Origin: Minisyncoccota bacterium | GTDB lineage: Bacteria; Patescibacteriota; Microgenomatia; UBA1400; PJMF01 | Assembly: GCA_009991965.1 (NCBI GenBank) | Contig: JAACWQ010000004.1 | Location: 1-42,073, forward strand | DNA: 42,073 nucleotides | Reading direction: 5' to 3' | Shown: positions 1 to 8,477 of the stretch, in pieces | How positions within the stretch are numbered: the stretch's first letter is position 1 | Layout: each line of letters starts with the position of its first letter | The notes under the pieces: model-generated | Databases searched by the model: none | Told to the model about the DNA's origin: nothing | What the model saw: only the letters and a program-made list of their open reading frames with translations | Translations under genes and position numbers: made by a program

Positions 1-36
1 TCTCTCTCCTAGATAGCTTTTCTCGAGAACTCCCTG

Positions 37-42
37 TACAAT
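37..42 (+). promoter_or_regulatory. Possible -10 box (TACAAT) of typA
   Basis: TACAAT ends 13 bases before the typA ATG at 56, so a transcript would have a leader of only about 6 bases with no purine-rich ribosome site. No convincing -35 is visible in the short upstream sequence. It is inferred from position and hexamer only. Confidence 0.4.
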
Positions 43-55
43 ACGCCCTTCGGCT

Positions 56-1882
56 ATGCAGAAACATACACAACAACTATTACGTAACGTCGCCATCATT
101 GCCCACGTTGATCATGGCAAAACAACCTTGGTGGACTCGATGCTGAAGCAGACGAGAACGTTTGCAGCGCATCAAAAAGAAAACCAACAGACGACTATTA
201 TGGATTCCAATGATCTGGAGCGAGAGCGTGGCGTTACGATTTTGGCCAAAAATACTGCAGTTTTTTGGGAAGAGTATAAAATTAATATTCTCGATACGCC
301 TGGTCATGCCGACTTTAGTGGCGAAGTAGAGCGCGTCTTGAACATGGCGGATGGCTGTGTACTTTTGGTTGATGCAGCCGAAGGCGTACTTTCGCAAACT
401 CGTTTTGTGCTTGCACTTGCTTTGCAACTTGGACTTATCCCGATCGTCATTATCAATAAAGTCGACCGCAAAGACCAACGAGTGGTAGAAGTAAGAAATG
501 AGATTGACGATCTCTTTCTTGAGCTCGCTACCAATGAATCACAACTCAACTTTCCTCTACTCTACGCTCGTGGTTTCGAAGGCATTGCTGGGTTTGATAT
601 AGAAGAACAGGCAGACCATTCGCTCAAAATTACTGATAGCACAGACCTCACTCCCGTATTCAAAACGATTGTCGAGACTGTTCCCTTTCCAAAAGGTGAT
701 CTCGACGGACCACTGCAGCTGCAAATAACCAACGTCGATTACGACGACTACCAAGGCAAGTACGCCATTGGTCGCATCGTCCGCGGCAGTATCAAGCGAA
801 ATCAGCAAATTGCCCTGCTTCGCTCTGAGACAGAATCAAGTACAGAAAAAGTTAAGGGTCTGTTTACCTATTACGGACTCGATCGCATCGAGATTGAAGA
901 AGCCTCTGTCGGAGAAATTGTTGCTATAACTGGACTCAATGATCCACATATTGGCAACACGCTGACTGATGTTTCTGCAAAGGATCTACTCCCAGCACTT
1001 AATATCAGTGAACCAACGGTCAAAGTACAACTGTCTGTTAATACTTCACCATTTGCTGGTCGTGAAGGCCAATTCTCTACGTCTCGCCAACTACGAGAAC
1101 GACTCAAAAAAGAACTCGAGACCAATGTCGGACTACGCGTGACGGACGGTACAACCGGTGAGCGCGTCACACTCATTGGACGCGGCGAGCTACATTTGTC
1201 AATTCTAGTCGAAACTATGCGTCGCGAGGGGTACGAATTTTCACTTTCGAGACCAGAAGTGGTTATCCGAATCACCGATGGCCAGCAAGAAGAGCCATGG
1301 GAGTACGTGACAATCGACGCACCAGAAACTCGCACGGGCGTGATCACGAGTAACTTGGCACAACGACGCGGAGAGTTAATCTCGATGCAAACAACACAGA
1401 GCGGTACGCGATTTACCTATGAGATTTCTACCTCAAACATCATTGGTCTGCGCAACGAGCTTATGACTTCAACCTCGGGTGAAGCAGTGCTCAATAGTTC
1501 ATTTCTTGAATATCGACCGCTTTCTGCTCGTATTGAAGCAAATCGAGGTGGCGCTATCATCAGTCACGAAATTGGCACAGCAACAGCGTACTCAATCGAA
1601 AAAGCACAAGACCGCGGCATGCTCATCGTCAACCCAGGTGAAGAAGTGTATGGCGGTCAAGTCGTCGGCATCCACAAACGAGCAGAAGATATTGTCATGA
1701 ATGTCAGTAAGGGTAAAAAGTTGACCAACATGCGCGCTGCTAGCGCAGATGCAACTGTCGTACTGGCTCCAGCATGGAAACCCTCGCTCGAACAATTCCT
1801 CACCCTGATTGCAGATGATGAAATTCTTGAAGTCACTCCATTAAATATGCGCCTGCGCAAAATTGATCTTATCCGAAAATAA
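56..1882 (+). CDS. typA: Translational GTPase TypA/BipA
   Basis: Ribosome-binding translation-factor GTPase of the EF-G-like family, acting on 70S/50S ribosomes in assembly and stress adaptation. At 608 residues it has the usual family length. The GTPase motifs are complete: AHVDHGKT at residues 16-23, the switch I RGVTI near 58-62, DTPGH at 80-84 and NKVD at 134-137. EF-G-like domains follow, including GRGELHLSILVETMRREG, and then the TypA-specific C-terminal domain. No Shine-Dalgarno is seen before the ATG. Its 3' end overlaps the convergent glycosyltransferase gene by 14 bases. Confidence 0.97.
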   Translation: MQKHTQQLLRNVAIIAHVDHGKTTLVDSMLKQTRTFAAHQKENQQTTIMDSNDLERERGVTILAKNTAVFWEEYKINILDTPGHADFSGEVERVLNMADGCVLLVDAAEGVLSQTRFVLALALQLGLIPIVIINKVDRKDQRVVEVRNEIDDLFLELATNESQLNFPLLYARGFEGIAGFDIEEQADHSLKITDSTDLTPVFKTIVETVPFPKGDLDGPLQLQITNVDYDDYQGKYAIGRIVRGSIKRNQQIALLRSETESSTEKVKGLFTYYGLDRIEIEEASVGEIVAITGLNDPHIGNTLTDVSAKDLLPALNISEPTVKVQLSVNTSPFAGREGQFSTSRQLRERLKKELETNVGLRVTDGTTGERVTLIGRGELHLSILVETMRREGYEFSLSRPEVVIRITDGQQEEPWEYVTIDAPETRTGVITSNLAQRRGELISMQTTQSGTRFTYEISTSNIIGLRNELMTSTSGEAVLNSSFLEYRPLSARIEANRGGAIISHEIGTATAYSIEKAQDRGMLIVNPGEEVYGGQVVGIHKRAEDIVMNVSKGKKLTNMRAASADATVVLAPAWKPSLEQFLTLIADDEILEVTPLNMRLRKIDLIRK

Positions 1883-2834
1883 TTTTTCTCGTTCTTGTAG
1901 CTAAACCAGCGAGTGTCCCAGCTAGCACAGCTGCGTCGGCAGTGTACTGCAATACTGGCAACCACAACCAACTTTTTGGTGCGTAACGAACGTTTTTATC
2001 TACCGCCCACATGCCGTACAAAACTCCAAGCGGCACCCAGAGCTTGAGAACAAATTTCGGTTCGAGGAAATACAAAATAACAAGCGAAGCACCGAGCAAC
2101 AGCACATAGCGAAAAAAAAGCAGCGCCACTTTCGGTCGAAACAATCCAGCCTGTGCATCCCCACGCGCAAAACGAAAAAGCATAGAAAAGAAGTCTCGCA
2201 AATTTGATCTTGGTTGCCACGAAACAATTGCATTTTTTGCAAAGGCAATTGAAATTTTTTGCTGTTGCAGTCTTCGCGCAAAATCGTAATCTTCGTTGTC
2301 AGAAAGAGATTCATCAAAGCCCTTGAGTTTCTGCCAAACTGCTTTGGTCATAAGCATTGAGCGCGTGGCCGGAAGAAAAGTGTTTTCATTTATCCTGTCT
2401 GGCATCACGAGCGTATAGGGAATACTTGCTTCTTCAAATGAAGTTGTTGCAATTCCTTTGTAGTAACCGGCGATAACCGCAGCCTGAGTCTTGAGTTGTT
2501 TTTTTACCAGCTGTTCGAGCCAGTTTTTTTCTGGAATGCAGCCAGCATCGGTGATGGCAAGTAGCGAATATTTTGCTTTTTGTAGAGCCAGATTACGACC
2601 GACACTCCTGTTGCCTGTAAGGGAAAACAGCCTAATGTTAAGCGAGGACTTTTTTGCGAATTGTGTAACTATATCGCCTGTGCCATCTGGCGAATCAGCG
2701 TCGACAATGATGATTTCTGCTGGTGGCAAGGTTTGTCGTTCGAGCGCCTGAAGCAGTGTAACAATTGTTCTGCTTTCGTTAAACGTTGTGATGATGACGG
2801 ATACCAATGTCGTAGATTCAGAATTTATTGGCAT
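1869..2834 (-). CDS. Glycosyltransferase family 2
   Basis: Inverting GT-A glycosyltransferase that transfers a sugar from a nucleotide-sugar donor, probably to a surface glycan or lipid carrier. The N-terminus carries the family 2 nucleotide-binding pattern (VSVIITTFNESRTI) and a DADSPDGT stretch; SDNEDYDFARRL near residue 180 fits the acceptor/catalytic region. The last ~90 residues are hydrophobic with two or three membrane segments, so it sits at the membrane. It is the last gene of a three-gene glycosyltransferase operon and its start overlaps the end of the preceding gene by 10 bases. Donor and acceptor cannot be told from sequence. Confidence 0.88.
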   Translation of the reverse strand: MPINSESTTLVSVIITTFNESRTIVTLLQALERQTLPPAEIIIVDADSPDGTGDIVTQFAKKSSLNIRLFSLTGNRSVGRNLALQKAKYSLLAITDAGCIPEKNWLEQLVKKQLKTQAAVIAGYYKGIATTSFEEASIPYTLVMPDRINENTFLPATRSMLMTKAVWQKLKGFDESLSDNEDYDFARRLQQQKISIAFAKNAIVSWQPRSNLRDFFSMLFRFARGDAQAGLFRPKVALLFFRYVLLLGASLVILYFLEPKFVLKLWVPLGVLYGMWAVDKNVRYAPKSWLWLPVLQYTADAAVLAGTLAGLATRTRKIIFG

Positions 2835-3952
2835 ACTTTTTGTAATATGACTTCGTACTGCTTCGCAGTACGCTCTATTGTATAGTGCGCCAAAAATCTC
2901 TGGTGACCTGCGCTGCCCAAACGATTTGCCAGACTGTCGTCTGTGAGCAGGCGAATTATATTATCTGCAAACGCCTGCAAATCCCCATCTGATGCAAGTA
3001 GACCAGTTTTGTTGTGCATAATAATTTCATTACCTGGCCCATGATCAAATGCAACAACCGGCTTGCCAAATGCCATTCCCTCACAAGATACCAAACCAAA
3101 TCCCTCAAGTGGCCAAATAGATGGAACAGCGCATACTCTCGCAGTTGCCAAGATTTTGAGTGCATCGGGCACACGACCAGTGCAAGTGATCGATTTTGAT
3201 AATTGCAGTTTTTTTACCAGCTTGCGAACAGTTGCCAAAAATGCACCCTCACCAACTAAAGTCAGATGTGCGTGAGGAATTTTTTTCTGCACTATCGCAA
3301 AAATCTTAACCAATAGATCTTGCCCTTTTCCCGCTTCCATCCGTGAGATACAAATTATTTCTGGTTTTTTTGGGAGTGTTGCAAACGGTGCAGGGCGAAT
3401 ATTGCGGCCGCAGGGAATCATCGCAAGTTGCTGTTTCGTCAAAATCTTTTCTGCCAACAAACCTCGCTGTGAGTGGCGCGAAGAGGTTATTACTGTTGCA
3501 ACAAATTTGGCAGCGAGCTGATACCAAAACCGAGGTAATCCAAAGAATTTATCAAGTACTGTAGCCATTGGGGCAAACTCTATCCAAACTACCGAGACGC
3601 CAAAGACTCTCGCCCACCATGAGACGAATAGTTTTTCGGCAAAACCAGAAATGAGGAAGACGTCTACTTTGCGCTCCTTCCAAACAATCAGACCATAGAT
3701 AATCCAAGCAGCTGGCAACAATATCGCTGCCTTCAGTAATCCTTTCCAGTCACCAATAATATCGATCTCTACGGGAATGCTTTGCGCCGAAATCCCCTGT
3801 TGTTGCAGTAATTTTTGAAACGGTTGGTAGTTTGTGTATGCCGTCACCGCATGCTGCTTTTGTGCCAACGATCCAAGTAGCTCACTCACAAAGGTCTCAG
3901 CGCCACCCAAGCCAAACGTTTGCGAAATATAACAAATGCGAAGTGGCTTCAC
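2825..3952 (-). CDS. Glycosyltransferase family 4 (GT-B), first paralogue
   Basis: Retaining GT-B glycosyltransferase with the glycine-rich N-terminal loop (QTFGLGGAETFVSELL) and the C-terminal donor-site signature PLEGFGLVSCEGMAFGKPVVA, whose EGFG...E pattern is typical of GT4. It has 375 residues, a normal length. It starts with GTG, and the GTGA at 3949-3952 overlaps the stop (TGA) of the upstream glycosyltransferase, indicating translational coupling. A hydrophobic patch around residues 75-95 may help peripheral membrane attachment. It is likely part of cell-surface polysaccharide or glycolipid assembly with its two neighbours; substrate unknown. Confidence 0.9.
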   Translation of the reverse strand: MKPLRICYISQTFGLGGAETFVSELLGSLAQKQHAVTAYTNYQPFQKLLQQQGISAQSIPVEIDIIGDWKGLLKAAILLPAAWIIYGLIVWKERKVDVFLISGFAEKLFVSWWARVFGVSVVWIEFAPMATVLDKFFGLPRFWYQLAAKFVATVITSSRHSQRGLLAEKILTKQQLAMIPCGRNIRPAPFATLPKKPEIICISRMEAGKGQDLLVKIFAIVQKKIPHAHLTLVGEGAFLATVRKLVKKLQLSKSITCTGRVPDALKILATARVCAVPSIWPLEGFGLVSCEGMAFGKPVVAFDHGPGNEIIMHNKTGLLASDGDLQAFADNIIRLLTDDSLANRLGSAGHQRFLAHYTIERTAKQYEVILQKVCQ

Positions 3953-4923
3953 TTTTTACTCCACAGCTCATGGTACTGTTGGGCTAGTTTTTTCCATGTT
4001 TGTTTGTGACTCCACGAACGCGCGGCAGCTGCTAGCGGAACTAGGTCTGTGTATGCAGCAACAATTTGTGTGGGAGAATTTGCAATCGAAATCCAAGACG
4101 CAAACGGCGTCATTTGCAAGTAATCTTTTTTAAACTCGGTTTTGGCATATGCGATAACTGGAACGCCCGCAGACAAGCTCTCTAGGATTGCTAAGTATTG
4201 ACTCACAAAGGCGCAGGAGTATCGACCGATCAATGCGCCTGCATTTGGTACAAAGCCATAGAATGTTACTGGCAGTTTGTGCCGTCGAACGTACTGTTCT
4301 GCCCAGGATCGCTGACTGCCTTCGCCATAAACATCGAGGTGAATTTTACTGCCATTTTTCTTTGCCAATGCAACTGCTTGCATGTAACTACCAAATCCCG
4401 TATCTGACTCTAGTCTTCCAATAAATACAGCTTTTTTGATTGTGGTATGCGGTTGTTTTTGCACTCTTGCAACTGCGCCGTAGGAAATTTGGTTACTCGT
4501 TACTCCATACCATTTTGTGTGAAAGCCACCGATACAGATAGTGCCTCGTGTTAGCCACGAAGCTAACTGATGCCAAAACTTCTGCGTCTGACTTGGCCCT
4601 GCGACTGACTCATAACCATGAAATGTTATATAGATTCGCTTCCACCAAAGGAGGGGCAAAAAAGGCAGCAGCCACCAAAAAACATCGTGCACATGAATGA
4701 TTGCTGCTTGCCACAATGCCGGCAGTTGTCGAAACATTCCGGCCCAAACTGCAAGTTTGTGCGAACGAATTCCCCCTGAGTGATCTAACAACATCTGTTC
4801 ATTGAGAATCGAAGAATGATAACCAAGCTTTTGTAACTCAGGAATCAGTTGCGACAAATGTGACTCAACCCCACCAATTTGCGGTGCAGAACGACGAGCG
4901 AGATGAAATACTGTTTGTTGCAT
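3949..4923 (-). CDS. Glycosyltransferase family 4 (GT-B), second paralogue
   Basis: GT-B glycosyltransferase with an IGGVESHLSQLIPEL N-terminal loop and a C-terminal domain including AVFIGRLESDTG, VYGEG and ILESLSAGVPVIAYA (donor-binding Glu region). An upstream in-frame start at 4965 exists, but it would run into the divergent dus gene. I chose ATG 4923 because GGAGA lies 5 bases before it and homologous N-termini begin near this point. First gene of the glycosyltransferase operon. It is read from a palindromic -10 shared with dus. The terminal TGA (3949-3951) overlaps the next gene's start and shows that UGA is a stop here. Confidence 0.87.
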   Translation of the reverse strand: MQQTVFHLARRSAPQIGGVESHLSQLIPELQKLGYHSSILNEQMLLDHSGGIRSHKLAVWAGMFRQLPALWQAAIIHVHDVFWWLLPFLPLLWWKRIYITFHGYESVAGPSQTQKFWHQLASWLTRGTICIGGFHTKWYGVTSNQISYGAVARVQKQPHTTIKKAVFIGRLESDTGFGSYMQAVALAKKNGSKIHLDVYGEGSQRSWAEQYVRRHKLPVTFYGFVPNAGALIGRYSCAFVSQYLAILESLSAGVPVIAYAKTEFKKDYLQMTPFASWISIANSPTQIVAAYTDLVPLAAAARSWSHKQTWKKLAQQYHELWSKK

Positions 4924-4931
4924 GTTCTCCA

Positions 4932-4942
4932 GGTATAATACC
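4932..4942. promoter_or_regulatory. Palindromic -10 region shared by divergent dus and glycosyltransferase operon
   Basis: GGTATAATACC is a palindrome around its central base. On the plus strand it offers TATAAT (4934-4939), ending 8 bases before the dus ATG at 4948. On the minus strand it offers TATTAT (4940 down to 4935), 11 bases before ATG 4923. Both genes lie within 25 bases, so one element probably directs transcription both ways. No strong -35 boxes are visible; those positions are inside the coding sequences. Confidence 0.6.
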
Positions 4943-4947
4943 CTCCT

Positions 4948-6000
4948 ATGAACTTTTGGCAACAACTACAGCAACCGATAATTGGTCTCTCACCCATGGA
5001 TGGAGTGACCGACCATCCCTATCGTCATATGCAAAAGAAATATGGCAATCCCACGGTGATCTACACAGAATTTGCGAGTGTCGAAGGACTCTGTCGTGGC
5101 GCAGCGAAATTGCTGAAAGATTTTTTGTTTGATGAAATCCAGCGTCCGATCGTTGCGCAAGTTTACGGTACGACGCCAAAGTTTTTTCGCCAAACCGCGG
5201 TTGTGCTCTGTGAGCTTGGTTTTGACGGTATTGATATAAATATGGGCTGTCCCGCCAAGAACGTGGCACATAGTGGGGCTGGAGCGGCATTGATCAAAAC
5301 ACCAGAACTGGCCCAAGAAATAATCCGAGAAACAAAAGCGGGTGTGGAGGATTGGCTCCAGGGAATGAAAATTGCAGATCTACCAGATATCACTCCAGAA
5401 ATTGCGAAAATTGTACAAGCACGCCACGATGCATTGCCGCAAGCATATCAAGAAAAAAGAGCGCTACCAATCAGCATCAAAACGCGCGTTGGGTATGACG
5501 CACCAGTAATTAGCGAATGGATTCCTCGATTACTCGAACTCGAACCAACTTGTATCGCTATACACGGCCGCACCTTGCGCCAACAGTATTCTGGAGTAGC
5601 TGACTGGGAACGCATTGGCGAGGCTGCCGAACTCGCTGCTGGCAGCAACACGCTCATACTGGGCAATGGTGATGTGGACTCTCTCGAAACAGCGCGCCAA
5701 AGAACAGAAGAATATAAACTTGCGGGTGTATTGATTGGACGCGCAAGTATGGGCAATCCGTTTGTTTTTCGGGCCTCACAACTAGATGAGCCTTCGCTAT
5801 TTGCAATTGCCGTTGAACATGCCAAATTGTTTGAGGCGACATACCAAATAAATGATTCCTATGCATTTTTGCCCATGCGCAAAAATTTGGGTTGGTACGT
5901 TCGCTCAATTCCCAACGCAAAAGAGGTGCGTGCGGAGCTTTTTCAGGCAAACACAAGTCAAGAAGTACGCGAAATTCTTAAACGCCACGGTCTTGTGTAA
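4948..6000 (+). CDS. dus: tRNA-dihydrouridine synthase
   Basis: Flavin-dependent enzyme that reduces uridines in tRNA D-loops with NADPH. The FMN TIM barrel is evident: LSPMDGVTDHPYR at residues 14-26, the NMGCPAKNV catalytic-cysteine motif (C101), then IAIHGRTLRQQYSGVADW and LGNGDV for phosphate binding. It has 350 residues including the C-terminal helical tRNA-binding domain. The ATG at 4948 follows a TATAAT by only 8 bases and lacks a Shine-Dalgarno, so translation is likely leaderless. A tRNA gene, its substrate class, follows 23 bases downstream. DusA, B or C assignment is not attempted. Confidence 0.95.
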   Translation: MNFWQQLQQPIIGLSPMDGVTDHPYRHMQKKYGNPTVIYTEFASVEGLCRGAAKLLKDFLFDEIQRPIVAQVYGTTPKFFRQTAVVLCELGFDGIDINMGCPAKNVAHSGAGAALIKTPELAQEIIRETKAGVEDWLQGMKIADLPDITPEIAKIVQARHDALPQAYQEKRALPISIKTRVGYDAPVISEWIPRLLELEPTCIAIHGRTLRQQYSGVADWERIGEAAELAAGSNTLILGNGDVDSLETARQRTEEYKLAGVLIGRASMGNPFVFRASQLDEPSLFAIAVEHAKLFEATYQINDSYAFLPMRKNLGWYVRSIPNAKEVRAELFQANTSQEVREILKRHGLV

Positions 6001-6001
6001 A

Positions 6002-6010
6002 TGCTATAAT
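6002..6010 (+). promoter_or_regulatory. Extended -10 promoter of tRNA-Val
   Basis: TGCTATAAT (TGn plus a perfect -10) lies 13 bases before the tRNA 5' end, immediately behind the dus stop. It would let the tRNA be transcribed independently of dus. No clear -35 is present, which an extended -10 can tolerate. Confidence 0.6.
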
Positions 6011-6023
6011 TGCCAGGTCATTT

Positions 6024-6097
6024 GGTCGCATAGCTCAGTTGGTTAGAGCGCTGCATTCACATTGCAGAGGTCAAAGGTTCGAATCCTTTTGCGACCA
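6024..6097 (+). tRNA. tRNA-Val (CAC)
   Basis: All cloverleaf parts are visible. The acceptor GGTCGCA (6024-6030) pairs with TGCGACC (6090-6096). The D arm is GCTC...GAGC. The anticodon stem CTGCA/TGCAG encloses loop TTCACAT with anticodon CAC at 6058-6060. The T arm is AAAGG-TTCGAAT-CCTTT, and discriminator A is 6097. CAC reads GUG, hence valine. The 3' CCA is not encoded, so a CCA-adding enzyme is required. A CAGCTG-TATGC-CAGCTG hairpin (6098-6114) follows but has no T-tract, so I do not call it a terminator. Confidence 0.97.
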
Positions 6098-6122
6098 CAG
6101 CTGTATGCCAGCTGAAAAATAA

Positions 6123-7745
6123 TTACTTAAAAAACTTTGCTTGTAGTTGTGCAAATTTTTCTGGGTCTGATTCCTTATATGTTTCAATAAATAATCTCAG
6201 TGATGCAGTATCTTGTGGTTCTAATAGGTAGGCTGTCCACAAATTTTTGCGAGCCTCTTCCAATCTTTTTTGATCAATTTGCAATCGACCAAGATTTAGA
6301 TATGCCAATGAAAATGCAGGATTAATCTCAATTTCTTTGAGATACAATTGTTCTGCTTGTTCAAGATCACCTCTCTCATATGCAATCAACCCCAAATTGC
6401 CATGTACCATTGGCTCCTCAGCATGCAGTTTGAGTGATTGCTGATACGCAAACTCAGCTTGATCTGGATTGCCTGCAAGTTGATACATTGCTGCTCTGTT
6501 TCGATGTGCAAATGCAGACAATGGTGACGTTTTCACCGCTTGATCCCAAAATACTTCGCGACTGATAAATGACCTGCTATATACGAGCGTCTTTGCTGCA
6601 AAGATTACAATTATTAAACCAATGGCTGTGAAATATAGCTTTTGCCATTTTTTATTTCGAAAGTATACAAATACTTCTAGCAAAAAAATCAGCATGCCAA
6701 TGCTTGGTACATACAATCTATGTTCTAGCTGTACATCCTGACCCAGCGCAAAACCCTCATTGTGGAATAAGATTACAGGAAACAGAAAAAGGGAAAACCA
6801 AGTTAGGCCAAAAGTTGCTCGCAAAAAAACTGTACGTTTTTTTCTTAAAAAGAATAGTATGCCAACAAATACAGCAAAGACAAATACGCCGAGATTTGGG
6901 GAGTATCCATTTACAATGGGAAAAACTGACTGGTGGATTGGGATAATAAGTTTGCCTAAGTAAACGAAGAAGGCTGAGTAGTTATGAATAAATGCTGCGA
7001 TAAATCCAACAATAGAAAACGAAGTAGAGCTAATGACCACATTGCTTCGTGCCACAAACCAGACAAGGTAGACCGTGAGCAACCCCATCATTAGCACCCA
7101 CTGATATAAAAACGCTGGCTTTTTTTTGTTCCAGGCAACTACCAAAGGTAGTATCAGCAAAGGAAACATTGCCGCCGATTCCTTTGTAAAAAGCGCCAAA
7201 GCAAATGTGACAACACCTGCTCCCAACCACACCCAAGATTTTTTCTCTAAGAAATGTAAAAAACTGAGGATACTCAACAATAAAAAAAGGGCTAGTAGTG
7301 AATCATTTCTCCCCGGAATCCAAGCAACCGCCTGAACAAATGCTGGGTGCACTAAAAAGAGTAAACTACTGAGAAAGCTTACGCGTTTGCTATATCCCAA
7401 TTTTTGCAAAAAAAAGTATAACAGCACCACAACTGCACCATGCAGCATGATATTACTAAAGTGAAATGGTAGTAAATTGTCTGGGCTTCGAGCGAAAAAT
7501 GCATCTATTGCCAGTGAAACAGTCACGAGCGGACGATAATATATGGCAGTTGTGCTCAAAAATACGTCTCGGGTAAATGCTTGAGTAATGCCGGAGGAAG
7601 AACCAATAAACCAAAAATTATTTGCAACCAGCCGATCATCGTCTAGATAGGTGTACCCAAAAAACAAACTCTGGGCGTACAAAATAAAAGCTAACACTGC
7701 CAATGTACTGGGCAAAAACCACTTGTGTTGCATGAAATTTGGCAC
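6123..7745 (-). CDS. Polytopic membrane protein with C-terminal TPR repeats (TMTC / GT-C-like)
   Basis: The first ~380 residues hold about ten hydrophobic segments. Before them comes a loop with an acidic cluster, YTYLDDDRLV, as in GT-C glycosyltransferases of the TMTC/O-mannosyltransferase type. Residues ~405-520 form TPR-like repeats (SAFAHRNRAAMYQLAGNPDQAE, then two more with GNLGLIAYERGDLEQAE and AYLNLGRLQIDQKRLEEA). The probable role is sugar transfer from a lipid carrier to exported proteins, inferred from fold only. The start is uncertain: GTG 7745 (5 bases after a TACTAT at 7756-7751) or ATG 7733. The gene is richer in A+T than its neighbours. Confidence 0.75.
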   Translation of the reverse strand: MPNFMQHKWFLPSTLAVLAFILYAQSLFFGYTYLDDDRLVANNFWFIGSSSGITQAFTRDVFLSTTAIYYRPLVTVSLAIDAFFARSPDNLLPFHFSNIMLHGAVVVLLYFFLQKLGYSKRVSFLSSLLFLVHPAFVQAVAWIPGRNDSLLALFLLLSILSFLHFLEKKSWVWLGAGVVTFALALFTKESAAMFPLLILPLVVAWNKKKPAFLYQWVLMMGLLTVYLVWFVARSNVVISSTSFSIVGFIAAFIHNYSAFFVYLGKLIIPIHQSVFPIVNGYSPNLGVFVFAVFVGILFFLRKKRTVFLRATFGLTWFSLFLFPVILFHNEGFALGQDVQLEHRLYVPSIGMLIFLLEVFVYFRNKKWQKLYFTAIGLIIVIFAAKTLVYSRSFISREVFWDQAVKTSPLSAFAHRNRAAMYQLAGNPDQAEFAYQQSLKLHAEEPMVHGNLGLIAYERGDLEQAEQLYLKEIEINPAFSLAYLNLGRLQIDQKRLEEARKNLWTAYLLEPQDTASLRLFIETYKESDPEKFAQLQAKFFK

Positions 7746-7785
7746 AGACGATAGTATCGCATGTTTCTACACTTAACGTCATGTT

Positions 7786-8448
7786 GTGTCGCTATCATCA
7801 TTTTTAGTGCTACAAACATTGCTCACACTCGGCAAGGAACTATTCTGGCCACAAACCTGTGCTGGCTGTGGCACCTGGTTTTCACCCCTCTGCCCGTACT
7901 GTTACAACAAACTTTCATTCTATATGCTGCCAAAAAAGTTTACGCTGAGCGACGATTCCTCTATGACTGTCTGGAGCATGCTAGAGTTTGATGAACGAGT
8001 GCGTACGCTCATTCACCGACTTAAATACCAAGGTATGTACGAGACTGCGCCGCTGCTGGCTGATCTTTTGTACTTCGCAAGTTATATCCCTCCAGTAGAT
8101 ATGATTGTACCCATACCCTTGCACAGAAGCAGAAAAAAGGCGCGTGGATACAACCAGTCCGAATTAATTGCTATGCGCTTGGCGCATCATTTACAAATTC
8201 CAGTCATCCCCGCCGTACTTCGAGTCGTCGCTTCTGCCCAACAGGCAAAGACAAGTTCTCGAGACGAACGACTCCATAATTTGGCAGGACACTTTGTGCT
8301 TGCGCCAGAATATCAAGCAAGTCTACAAGGCAAACACATCCTGCTGCTTGATGATGTACTGACCACTGGCGCCACCCTAACTGCCTGCGCAGAAGTACTC
8401 CAGCGAGCCGCGCCAAAAGAGATTTCCGGACTGACCGTTGCGCATTAA
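7786..8448 (+). CDS. comF: ComF/GntX-family phosphoribosyltransferase-like protein
   Basis: The ComFC family combines an N-terminal zinc ribbon with a type I phosphoribosyltransferase fold and is linked to DNA uptake in competent bacteria. Both parts are seen: C25-x2-C28 and C36-x2-C39, VPIPLHRSRKKARGYNQSE (the family hallmark), and the PRPP loop LLLDDVLTTGATL near residues 184-196. The GTG start at 7786 is chosen because the next candidates would cut into the region before the zinc ribbon. A GTG at 7807 is an alternative. Length (220 residues) is normal. Biochemical activity of this family is not settled, and no competence genes are in the window. Confidence 0.88.
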   Translation: MSLSSFLVLQTLLTLGKELFWPQTCAGCGTWFSPLCPYCYNKLSFYMLPKKFTLSDDSSMTVWSMLEFDERVRTLIHRLKYQGMYETAPLLADLLYFASYIPPVDMIVPIPLHRSRKKARGYNQSELIAMRLAHHLQIPVIPAVLRVVASAQQAKTSSRDERLHNLAGHFVLAPEYQASLQGKHILLLDDVLTTGATLTACAEVLQRAAPKEISGLTVAH

Positions 8449-8465
8449 TTAAAATACCCTATAAT
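8438..8465 (+). promoter_or_regulatory. Promoter of tmRNA
   Basis: A perfect -10 TATAAT lies at 8460-8465 with TTGCGC at 8438-8443 as a partial -35 (16-base spacer, inside the end of comF). The -10 ends 12 bases before the mature tmRNA 5' end, leaving a short leader for 5' processing. Confidence 0.6.
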
Positions 8466-8477
8466 CTTTTTCACGTC

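Noticed and set aside
3949-3951. Possible alternative code with UGA as glycine
   Set aside because: UGA ends genes at expected family C-termini here and at 17622, 23108, 24630 and 26277, often overlapping the next start.
6098-6114. Hairpin CAGCTG-TATGC-CAGCTG after tRNA-Val as a terminator
   Set aside because: A-rich rather than T-rich sequence follows on the plus strand, and on the minus strand the tRNA follows. The six-base stem alone is weak.
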